DNA from: Phragmites australis
Taxonomy: Eukaryota; Streptophyta; Magnoliopsida; Poales; Poaceae
Direction: 5' to 3'
DNA length: 64,000 nt
NCBI RefSeq assembly: GCF_958298935.1
Contig: NC_084939.1
Location: 24,434,001 to 24,498,000, forward strand
Shown: in pieces, positions 23,361 to 33,085 of the stretch
Position numbering within the stretch: the stretch's first letter is position 1
Layout: each line of letters opens with the position of its first letter
Position numbers and translations under genes: made by a program
Notes under the pieces: model-generated
What the model was told of the DNA's origin: nothing
The model's database searches: none
The model's input: only the letters and a program-made list of their open reading frames with translations

Positions 23361-23685
23361 ACTAGGCGAGTGGTGCCAGCCTGTAGGGCAGCGACCATCC
23401 AAGCCCTGAGCCAGCCAAGGGTGACCAGACCACACAAGGGGAGAAGAGACCGGCGGAGTATTTAGCTTCTGCGGAGGCGTCCAAGTGCACCCGTGGGACA
23501 CCGAGCGCCTCTAACTTGATGGCAGATATGACCTTCTCCTCGCCTGGTCAACTCAGTGGCTTCGCGAGATCAATAGTTGTACTAACCCCTCTGGCTATGC
23601 GGTAAGTCCTCCTGTTAGGTGTAGGCACTTTGAGTTCTTTCTTGGCTCCGCAATTTGTTATCATTGTAGGTCTTCTACCCTGGTC

Positions 23686-24186
23686 ATGACTCCTCCTCCG
23701 GCGTCTCGACTGAATATCCCAGCCCCCGAGCCAGCAATGGCCCCGTTGCCAGAAGCACTATCTGTGACCCCTACGTTTGCAGAGCCTATCGTGGGGCTTG
23801 CTCCTTCCTTTGACATGCTCTCCCTAGTCGCAAGCCTCCATATCTCCATCAACAATCTGATCGGTGAGAAGGATGCGGCAGACCGTAGATGCGCCAAGCT
23901 GGAGAGGCTGGTGGTTGAAGAAAAGGAGGCGAGGCACACGCTTCAGCGGGAGAATGTCGTGTTTCAATGGGAGAAGGTCGTACTTCTGGAGGAGAAGGCC
24001 ACGCTCATCGCTCGACATTCCAGGCTAATGAAGGATGAGCGGACGACCCATGACTTCCTTCAGGCTACCTCTATGGCGATGCAGGGGCCTCTAAGGAGCG
24101 TCTGGCCAAAAGCCAACAAGCTGAATGAAGAGTCCGCGCAAAGCTATGCCTATGCCATCAACGTCCTGGCAGAGAAGTTCACCTAG
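23686..24186 (+). pseudogene. Antisense ORF of the outer Tat element (coiled-coil-like)
   Basis: Encodes 166 residues on the strand opposite gag-pol: a Pro-rich start (MTPPPASRLNIPAPEPAMAP) followed by a charged, heptad-like region (EKDAADRRCAKLERLVVEEK, LQRENVVFQWEKVVLLEEK). It sits between the outer integrase remnant and its 3' LTR, the usual place for a Tat antisense ORF. An upstream GT-AG pair (GCGGTAAGTCC at about 23600; TTGTAGGTC at about 23668) suggests a spliced transcript. More plus-strand coding debris continues to about 24.6 kb. The inner element separates it from the leader near 12.9 kb. Confidence 0.6.
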
Positions 24187-25849
24187 CTCTATGGCAAAGG
24201 TGGCGAAACACGAGGTGAGTTACGTGCTCCAGTGCTACCATAGCCATGACCCCAACTTCAACCTCGAGGTCATCTGGGAAGGAGTCACGGCCACCTGTCC
24301 TAAAGCTGAGGTGAGGCTGCAGACGGAGTGCCAGGGGGTGGTGTAGCATGTAGGGTCTCTCTTCCGGGTGGAGACCATCGAAGAGTAAATATCATATTGA
24401 ACTTAGGCTTGTATCATACTTTGAATGAAGATTTTTGTTTCTTTGATGGGCTTTTGTTGTTGTGGTCGTAGAGTTCCTGAGTTGACTAAACGTCCTGTTC
24501 GCTCTGAGCCCCCGACCACATCCATCGAGGACACCAACGACCAGCGCAGTCAAGAAGCAGTGGCTGAGTGTGAACTCAGGTTCACAATCGAGCGAGAGAA
24601 CTCGCAGAGTGATCTTTGAGGTGTGCCAGTCTTACCACAAACTAAGCCATGTGTAGTCTGAGGCCAGCTCAGTAATACCCGACCAACTGACTCATGCGTG
24701 TTTTGCTACCTATTTCTGACGAGCTTGCCAGGAGGAATTGCTCGTGATGCAAAGGGACTTGGAGTGGACGACGAGGTAAAATGACCAAAGGTGGACGTAT
24801 TTCCATGATTTCGTTAATCGGCCATTCACCCCCTTCGACTCGCTGCTCCAGGCCACCAGTGTTCATGTCTTCCCAACTCCTAGGGATACCGTGACCAGTC
24901 ATATCGACTGGTTTTTGGTGGCCTCAGAGGAGGCAAGTAACCTCGAGTAGAGGTTTCACGAGACCGTCGGAGACCACCTACTTGAGGTCAGAGTCTTCGG
25001 CACCTGTCTTGCCCTTATCTGTGTCAGCGATCACTTTCTCGACCTCGACCTTGCTCCGGTAGTGTCTAAAGGCTTTGGCAGTGTTCAACGGACCATGGTA
25101 GAGCTTGGCGACCATGCAAACTCATTTATGTATGTAGCACGCTCCATCCTTTGACTGTCCGGTTTGACCTATTGAGGGGTATCTTTGGATCCTGGACACA
25201 CTGAATAAAATCATTAGGACCATCCCCCAGGCATTACCCGAGTGGTCATTTTGTAGCCTAAGGATGTGTTTTTATAAACATCTCCCCGTGTTCATGTGAT
25301 GAGCTGGCTCTAATTGCCTGTTACTTCCAGAGGGGATCGAGGCTTTTAGTACCACTCGCTAGCTAGGTTTGTGATTCCTAGGATAGCCCTAAGCACGATA
25401 AGCCCTTTGATGGCAACCATCACTTGACCCGAGTTAGGACTTATAGCCTCATGGTCGTTAACCCTCAGCTGCCCATATCCCTGACACTACGTGAGTGGCT
25501 CTTTTCACTCATTCCCTCGATTTGGTACTCACCATATGAGCGACCGAGCCAAAAAAAAAAGAGACTAGTAGCATGAAAAGCAATCCTAAACTGTTCTAGC
25601 CCATGACCGTTTGGTCGGCTGCCGACCAGATAGTCTAACTTATGAATCAGAAAAACTTACAAGCTGACAGGAGACCTTTCTTGTTCAGGAGATCTTGCAA
25701 AATAGAGCGTTTTGTATTTGAATCGAAAAATCTTACATGCCGAGGGCAGTTCGGTCTTGTTTGGGAGATCCTGCAAAATAGACAAACAGACTCATGCTCG
25801 AGCAGCCTTACACATAGAACATGCGCAACTTGTTTATGTTCTAAGAGTT

Positions 25850-26470
25850 ATGCGGTTCACGCCTGTCCTCCATGGCTAGTTTGACTGCATCAGGTCGGGT
25901 AACCTCGACCACTGTGTAGGGTCCTTCCCACTTGGGGGAGAGCTTGTTTCGACATGCTTTATTCTGGATCTTTTTTAGGACGAGGTCGCCTACGACCTAG
26001 GTCCGCTCCAGCCCCTTGTGGTCGTGGTAGTGCCTGACGCTCTGTTGGTATCGAACTACTCGAATTAGAGCGTGATTGTGGGACTCTTCGATCAGGTTTA
26101 TGTCATCCTCCCATCAAGCCACCTGGTCATCGCCCGAGTAGCTGGTTACTCGAGGAGACTGGAGGGTGATCTCGAAGGAGAGCATTGCTTCAATGCTAAA
26201 GACCAGGAAGAATGGAGTTTTGGCCGTAGCTCTACTGGGGGTCGTTCACAGCGACCAGGTTACTGTTGGGAGCTCGTCCACCCAACGTCTCGAGTAGCTC
26301 TGAAGTCGATCAAAGACTCAAGTTTTGACCCCTTGCAGTACCATCCCATTTGACCTGTCGACCTGCCAATTACTCTAGGGGTGGGCCACCGATGCGTAGC
26401 ATATTTTTGTCCCAATCTCTTCACAGTAGTATCTAAAGGTCCGCGAGAAGAAGCTAGATGGGCTAGCTTA
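25850..26470 (-). pseudogene. Truncated integrase C-terminal part of the outer Tat element
   Basis: Frame-broken minus-strand sequence carries words of the integrase C-terminal half (a VFDRLQSYSRRWVDELP-like segment near 26.3 kb and an RHYHDHKGLERT-like segment near 26.0 kb). The zinc-binding and catalytic DD part is absent: the RNase H tail (HRDNFVVDKLAHLASSR) at about 26.48 kb is joined straight to late integrase sequence. An internal deletion of roughly 1 kb or more is implied. Confidence 0.6.
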
Positions 26471-26479
26471 TCAACAACG

Positions 26480-26812
26480 AAGTTGTCCCTATGCAGGACA
26501 TGCTTAACCTCGAAACCGGTAACGCATCGCTCCAGCCTTCTCACTTCAGCATGGTATGCCACCATTGTTGGGTCAGAGCATTGAAACTCCTTCTACATTT
26601 GGTTTACGACTAGTAGCAAGTCCGCTCTTGCTAGCAAGCAAACCAAGTACAGAGGCTGCTCTCATTCCTGATGAGAGGCCATCATATTCTACAATATTGT
26701 TAGTGGCATAAAAACATAATTGAACTATGTACCTGAGGGTGTCGCCGGTAGGCGAGGTCAAGACCACTCCAGTCCCCGCTCCCTTCAGCGTGAACGACCC
26801 ATCAAAGTGCAT
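26480..26812 (-). pseudogene. Archaeal-type RNase H of the outer Tat element
   Basis: MHFDGSFTLKGAGTGVVL gives the catalytic Asp region. YIVQLCFYATNNIVEYDGL gives the Glu helix. FEVKHVLHRDNFVVDKLAHLAS in a second frame gives the C-terminal Asp motif. Placement after RT-RNase H marks Tat. Confidence 0.75.
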
Positions 26813-27097
26813 GGTTCAGTGTTCTTCCGCCTCTGGTGGCTGTTCCTGCTCATGCTCAAAGGACAACCACTCGGCCACAAAATTGACCAGTGTCTGGTAC
26901 TTGATAGCCATTTGGGGGACGAACTGAATATCGAACTCCCTGAGCTATACTGCCCACTTTGATGTTCTTCCTAATGTATCCCTATTGTGGAGGATTTCTC
27001 TAATTGGGAGCGAGGAGATTATATTGATTTTGTGGGCCTGGAAGTAGTGCCAGAGCTTGTGAGAGGCCATCAGCATGGCGTACAACAGCTTCTATGC

Positions 27098-28000
27098 CTA
27101 TGGATACCAAGCCTTCGTGTCGTGTAGAACTTCGCTGATGTAGTAAACTGCTTGCTGAAGACCTTCATGTTCGATGACTAGGACTGCACTCACAACTTCT
27201 GGGGTAGCTACAACATAGAGCAAGAGCTCCTCGTCTAGACGCTGAGCGGTTAGTACAAGAGGGAAAGAGAGGTAACTTTTGAGATCTTGAAAAGCCACCT
27301 CTACTTCTGACATCCACCAAAAGTGGTCACTTTTCTTCAGGAGCTTGAAGAGCGGCAGCCCCTTTTCTCCCATCCTCGAGATGAACCTGCTCAAAGATGT
27401 CACGCACCTAGTTAGTTTCTGGACCTCATTTAACCTGGTCGGAGATCCCATCCAGTCAATGGCTCTGATCTTGTCAGTGTTTGCTTCTATTCTTTGACTA
27501 TATATGAGGAAACTGAGCAACTTTCCTGATGGGACTTCGAACATGCACTTCTGTGGGTTCAGCTTCATGTGCTACTTTCGAAGGTTGCTGAATGTTACTT
27601 CTCCAGGTCCAACTTCATGTGGTACTTCCGGAGGTTGCCAAATATTTCCTGGAGGTTTGTGACCAGATCGCCCTAGTCCTGCTCTTTACAAACATGTCAT
27701 CAATGTACGCCTCGACATTTCTACCAAGTTGTGGTTGAAGGATGAGCCAAATGCATCGCTGGTAAGTGGCATCGACGCTTTTCAAACCAAAAGGCTTTTT
27801 TACATTGCAAAAGACCCCGAAGGGTGTTACAAAAGCAATTTTCTCCTCATCTGCTCTATTCATACTAATTTGATGGTACTCCAAATGAGCATCTAAGAAG
27901 CTTAGTAGATCGCTACCGGCGGTTGAGTCAACAAGCTGGTCAATCCAGGGCAGAGAAAAGAGATCATTCGGGCACACCTTGTTGAGGTCGGTGAAGTCGA
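27098..28000 (-). pseudogene. Reverse transcriptase and RNase H of the outer Tat element
   Basis: RT palm ORF (27615-27977) contains LPWIDQLVDSTAG, FLDAHLEYHQI and AYIDDMFVKS, an intact YxDD box. The next ORF (27098-27568) contains LNPQKCMFEVPSGKLL, FISRMGEKGLPLFKLLKK and a degraded RNase H. A short near-duplication around 27560-27650 ('cttcatgtggtactttcg' twice) splits the RT frame. Confidence 0.8.
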
Positions 28001-28624
28001 CTCACATCCTCCACTTACCATTAGGCTTTCAGACCATGAGGGGGTTAGCCAGACACTTCGGGTACTGCACTTCTCGACTGAAGCCTGCTTCTAGGAGCTT
28101 GTCAATCTGCTTAAGAAGTGCTTCCTTTCGGTCAGGTGCGAACCGACATGCCTTTTGCTTTACTGGTCATACGTCAAGTCGCACTGACAACTTATGCTCG
28201 ATCACGTCCCTAGGGACACCGAGCATACCAGATAGACTCCAAGAGAAGACATCTAAGTTTGCCCGGAGGAAAGTGATGAGCTCGAGTTCCTATTTGGCGT
28301 CATCTATGCAGACTGCCTTGAGCTGACAATTGTTAGGGTTAGCGACGATGTGGACCTTCACCGGGCAACCACTGGGTCCAACGTTCTCGGGCTACGACCC
28401 AAGAGTTAGCTTGACAATATCGAGCCTCCTCTTGTCGCAGTGCAGGGCTGTCTTTAGATTGCCCAAAATAGTGATCACCCCCTTGGGACTAGGGATCTTG
28501 ATCGCCTGGTATCCATAGTGGGTTACGGCTATGTACTGGGCCATTGCTGGTCGCCCCAAGATCGCATTCTAAGCGGTCTCAAAGTCTGCCCCATCAAACA
28601 GGATCCTTTCGGTCCTAAAGTTGG

Positions 28625-28954
28625 TCAGCAAACCGAAGGTGACAAGCAGCTCAACAGCTTGGCTGAAGAGCCAATGGTGATTCCAAAGAAGGGAGGATAT
28701 GTTTTCAATGCACTCCTTAGAATCTGTAAGGCGTCCAGCATGTTAGCGAAGAGGAGGTTGATGGAGCTCTCTCCATCGACCAACACACATCCCATTCGGA
28801 TGTTGTACACCATGGGCTCGACCACAATGGAGTAGCATCCAGGGATCATGATGCGGACTCGGGCCTGACATGGTTGTGCATACCTCGCGGACCACCGACT
28901 TGTACTCCCTATTAGAGGAATACGTCGTGGTGCCCCAAAGATATGGTGGACCAT
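28625..28954 (-). pseudogene. Aspartic protease region of the outer Tat element
   Basis: Contains GCVLVDGESSINLLFANML, an active-site loop in which the usual second Gly is Glu. It lies between gag and RT on the same strand. Confidence 0.65.
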
Positions 28955-29062
28955 ATACTCAGCCTGTTGGAAGCCCAGAGCCGACTAGTCAAGGTTGGCC
29001 TTGCCCTCACCATCTTCGTTATGCCTAGGTTTGCATTCCCCAAGCTCCTGGTCGATGATGCC

Positions 29063-30280
29063 TCACACGGCCTTGCATTCAGTCAAGTTGTGGGCGTCGG
29101 CACGGTGGATCGGGTAGTAGCATCTGCCCTTCTTCCTGTCCTTCTTCTCGAAGCATCGGTGCATTTGGCCGGTTTGCTCGACAGCCATGGCGTCAGGTAG
29201 TCTAGCCTTGTGCATATCCTTCTTTTGCTCCTTCTGGTCGACCCCTTTGGAAGAGGTGGGTTGGTCGAAGGTCAACTGTGGCTTCATGATGATCTGGCGC
29301 TCTCACGCCTTGGCAACCTGCACGCATTTGTCTGCGAACTCAAACAGCTCGGTAGTGCTCCAGACTTCTTTGGTGACCAGCTTTTTGACCATCTTCTGGT
29401 CTCTAACCCCCCTCTAGAACGCTATGACCACGGACTCGCCCGTGATGTTTGAAATAGTATTTTGGCATTCGGTAAAACACCAGATGTAGTCGCATAGGGC
29501 TCGCCATGCCGCTGCCTGACCTAATACAGGTCATCCTTGACCCTTGGTCGAGCGTAGGTTTCTTGGAAGTTGGCGATGAATTGGTCGCACAAGTCTTCCC
29601 AGGAGCAAACTGATGTGCGGGGGAGGTTCATAATACACGACCGTGCTGAACCGGCCAGAGCAGTCGGGAAATAGTTCGTCATGACCTTCCCGTTGCCTCC
29701 CATGGCCTGCACCACGGTGGTGTAGATATGCAGGAACTCCTCTGGGTTGGTTGAACCATCATATTTTTCGGCTAGGACCGGTCGGAACTTATCTGGCCAG
29801 CACACCTCTCGCAGCCAGGCCAAGAAAGTTCTACACCCCGTACCGTAACGAGGTGCCGCTTGTCGATGGGCAGCATCGCGCATCCGGGGAGAAAGCCGAC
29901 AATTTTGCGGCCCTGGCGAGGAGATGGAGGAGTTCGACGCCTCCCAGCGAGGGGACGGAGAGTGACAGGGCCGCTTGCCTTTTTTCTGCTCTCGCCGAAC
30001 ACGGTCCTCCTGTATCTGGGTGGTCATCTGGCGCTGGATTACATCACATAGGTCACGATGGCGCAGCGAGTCGTGCAGGTCAGCGTATGGACTATCCTAG
30101 TGTGGTGGGAGACTCCTCGTACTCCCTGCTGCCGAGGGAACACAGGTTACCTCCTGCCGCGGAGCCCACTGTGAACCCTGTCAGCCACCATCTTGATCGT
30201 TCCTTATGGTGGACAGGGTAGCAGTTGCCATGGTCTGGCGTCAGGCAGTCTCTACCAAGAGGGTGAGGTTGCGCAGCCAT
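29063..30280 (-). pseudogene. Gag region of the outer Tat element
   Basis: The main ORF (29521-30027) contains FLAWLREVCWPDKFRP, EKYDGSTNPEEFLHIYTTVVQAMGGN and FQETYARPRVKDDLY, which match Tat gag cores. A following piece (29063-29287) carries CFEKKDRKKGRCYYPIH, a cysteine/histidine-bearing region. Stops break the frame. Confidence 0.7.
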
Positions 30281-30856
30281 AGCGCTACCAGTGAACTCTC
30301 TGGCACCGCCACCGGTGAGTGGCTAAGAAGTACTTACGCAGTCTGCAGGTTATGTGCAGGGATCATGGCCTCGTAGTCAAGTCGCCGACCGCGGAATGGT
30401 GAGACATCGTGAGGGGGGATCCCCCGGCACTCGTGTTCCGCGTGCAGCACAACGACCTTGAAGACGTCGCCACCAAGGTCTTAACCTCATGCGGATGTTC
30501 CTCCAGGTCATGTTGCTGTTGTTGGGGCAATAGAGGACCATCTCCGTGCCTAGTGCCAAGCAGGTTTCCCTCTTGGCCAATGACCTGGGGCTCACCTCTG
30601 GTTCTAGCGACATGAGCATCATTGTTGCCCCTCGCTGTAGGGGTCACCATGCAAACTTCACGTTCGATCACGGAGTCCTCAGACTCCAGCTCGATGTTCC
30701 AAGGTTAGAGCACACTAGGCTTCGTGTGGGTCGTACCTCATGATAAAAACCTCACGACAGCCGGGGTCCTCGAAATGGGACTCTACAGCCACCATGGATC
30801 TGGATGTGGGTAGCCCAACTATAGTATCAACACTTGTAGAGACGTGAAAAATGAGC

Positions 30857-30873
30857 CCCTACCTGGCACGCCA
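30857..30873 (-). other. Primer-binding site of the outer Tat element
   Basis: On the minus strand TGGCGTGCCAGGTAGGGG starts 2 bp after the 5' LTR. It differs at one base from the site of the plus-strand non-autonomous element at 8922. A shared primer tRNA, and possibly cross-mobilisation, is an inference. Confidence 0.75.
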
Positions 30874-30875
30874 AC

Positions 30876-31495
30876 TGTCGGGGGATAATCCTTGACAATT
30901 AATCTAGGGTATACCAAATGACAGATGCATCGATGGGTGAACTTGTTATAGATTGTGTTTCATATCACTACAAGCCGGGTCTTCACCCCTTTATATACCA
31001 GGGGAAAAGATGTTCATATAAAAGAACTGTGCCAAAACAGATGACAGACCTACGTCTGACGAAACCTACCTATTCCTAGCTCATCATGACGAAGGATAAG
31101 CATGACCACCCCGATCTGGTATTCATGCACGCTCTGTACCATCACTGAATGTCGTCATGCTCACCCATCAGGCCATCTCGCACATTAAATATTACGAGAT
31201 GGGACACTACAACACCACCCTGCCCCATGACCATGCTTCACCGAAAGAGAGCTCCTGAGGAAGAAAAATACTCGAGTGGGCAGCATTAAAATGAGACTTG
31301 ACTGGTTAGGTGAGTACCTGCCTTGCGACCAGCAAGGGATGATCGTAGGATTTTACTCTGCGACCAAGGGCTGGTCATACAAGACTTGCCCTGGTCACAC
31401 GATGAGGCCATGATCTTGAATATACCTACTGTCGGCTGATATTTTGGCGCTGTGGGACCTGCCTCGTGGGACACCCCTTATCTATTACACTGACA
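30876..31495 (-). repeat. 5' LTR of the outer Tat element (620 bp)
   Basis: Plus-strand sequence begins TGTCGGGGGATAATCC and ends TTACACTGACA, followed by target duplication ATGAG. 'cctttatataccagg' near 30989 is a probable TATA region for the minus-strand transcript. Confidence 0.85.
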
Positions 31496-31500
31496 ATGAG

Positions 31501-33085
31501 CATCCACTTTGTTCTCCTCCTTATCCTCCATTCCCTAGTTTCTCTTCGGTCATTCTGCTTGGATGGCTCCGGCAAAAGCCTTGGGCAAGCCTCGCCTGCA
31601 AGCGAGCTGCTGCGCCTCTTTTTCATGTGTTTGCGATCAATGACCAGGGATGCGTGTGGAGTTATCCCTGGATCCATTTTAATTCAACTCAAATAACTAA
31701 CCAGTTATTTTGATTAGATCAAAATAATTAGTTAGTCAATTAAATTATACTAACATGGATTCACGAATATCTGTTGGTGCTCCACGCTCATCCCTATCCG
31801 TGACTGTAGGAGCGTCGGTTTTGTCCTCTCTTCTTTTCTCTATCCACGCTCATGCCTTATTATACTTGCTCTTAGGCACTCTAACTCGGTACAGGGTGGG
31901 CACGAAGCAAAGTCCCTCTGTCATATTTGTCCATCGTTTTTTCACGATATGTTGGTGTGTGCCACGCTAGCACAGTGGCACCCATCCTCTAAGGATCTGA
32001 CTAGTAGTTCGTATGAGAGTAATTTGGTCTAGTTGATACATATAATTTTATAGAGAAGCGTGTTTGATTGTCCATATACATTGTTTAGTGTGACTCGATG
32101 AATGCAAATGTACACCCTCAGTTTGGCTCAAAGAGAAAAACTCGATTCGAGCTTCCCTCCGCAGTCTGGCTCGGCAGATGCAGGCTCATGCATTCGCTCA
32201 TGCAAGCAGGCCTAAGTGTCAATATCACAAAATCATCTTCATACGAGCAATCAATCATAATCTTAACTCTTACATCCGCTCATGCAACCTCAAATTCGGT
32301 CAACGAAATAGAAACTCAGCCCAAACTATCTAAACAGATACAACCAACAAAACACTCTTTTTTCAACAAATATGACTCTACTTAATCTGTTTCCCTTCAG
32401 CCTAAGTATAGGATTCATATTAGAAAGATCACACTGGAAACCAATCACACCTAAGTGCATCCAAAACTGTCACCATTGACGTTCCCTGCATGCAACATGC
32501 TGGCAGATGCATACTACTGTGCTCCAATGCATAAATTCTATCAAGAACCAATCTCTGAGACGTTGAACACGGCGTCGCTCACCCCACCCGCACGAGCTCC
32601 ATCCCCAGGGACGACTCGGATGTCTCACTGCGTGAGTTTGGTGTGCGTATGTGCACGCGTTCAACTCTACAACTTGTACATATAGAGTAGAGACTAAAAA
32701 AACATCTCTGAGACTCCAGAACCCTCGGTCAACAGATTCTCCAATAACAGAACAAACAACAGAGCAGAACCAATTTGATTCCTTTTAAAAAAATACAGAG
32801 CACAACCAAACATGCATAGCTGCAAGGCACGATGATGAAGGGACTAATTAACTGGTAGAGTAATGGCCAAAGTCACAACAAACAAATTGACATCTCCTAA
32901 AGATAAACAGATTAGTCCATTAGAGCATCTATCACATTCTACTGATCTTGGTTCAGCATTCTAGCTTAGCTTCTCCACCTAAGCAGACTTGGCTGCTCGG
33001 CTAAGTATCACACATGGACAGAGAGAGACATGCCTACAAAATGTGTCAGGGATGAGGAGACAAAAAATGGCAACCATAACCGATT
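31501..33085. other. Gene-less region between the Tat element and the AHL gene
   Basis: No coding region is supported. The right part probably holds the AHL 3' UTR. A short inverted AT-rich stretch lies near 31690-31750 ('ataactaaccagttatttt' and 'aaaataattagttagtcaatt'). Confidence 0.4.

Larger units (their letters stand above)
13076..23370 (-). mobile_element. Second, degenerate Tat element nested in the outer element
   Basis: The left end is an LTR (13076-13669). To its right on the plus strand lie antisense ORFs and tandem repeats. Then, reading on the minus strand from right to left, come gag (about 23.36-21.4 kb), protease (20.7-21.2 kb), reverse transcriptase (19.6-20.2 kb), RNase H domains (18.8-19.6 kb) and integrase (17.3-18.1 kb). 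Its domains are a second full set beside those of the outer element, so this is an insertion and not part of it. I cannot find its 5' LTR or primer site: outer antisense-ORF sequence seems to begin at about 23.37 kb. The right boundary is inferred. Confidence 0.75.
11842..31495 (-). mobile_element. Tat-lineage Ty3/Gypsy retrotransposon (outer element)
   Basis: Both LTRs begin TGTC and end ACTGACA on the plus strand: 11842-12591 (3' LTR) and 30876-31495 (5' LTR). The same 5-bp target duplication ATGAG flanks them at 11837-11841 and 31496-31500. The minus strand carries, from right to left, a primer site, gag, protease, reverse transcriptase, RNase H, a second archaeal-type RNase H and an integrase remnant. 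Plus-strand antisense coding follows at 23.4-24.6 kb. That order and the extra RNase H mark the Tat clade (Grande, RIRE2 and Retand relatives). The coding region has many stops, frameshifts and an internal deletion, so it cannot move on its own. A second Tat element interrupts its antisense region. Confidence 0.9.

Noticed and set aside
30377..30743. Overlapping ORFs on both strands near the Tat primer site
   Set aside because: Leader sequence of the retroelement; no frame matches a gag or other domain.
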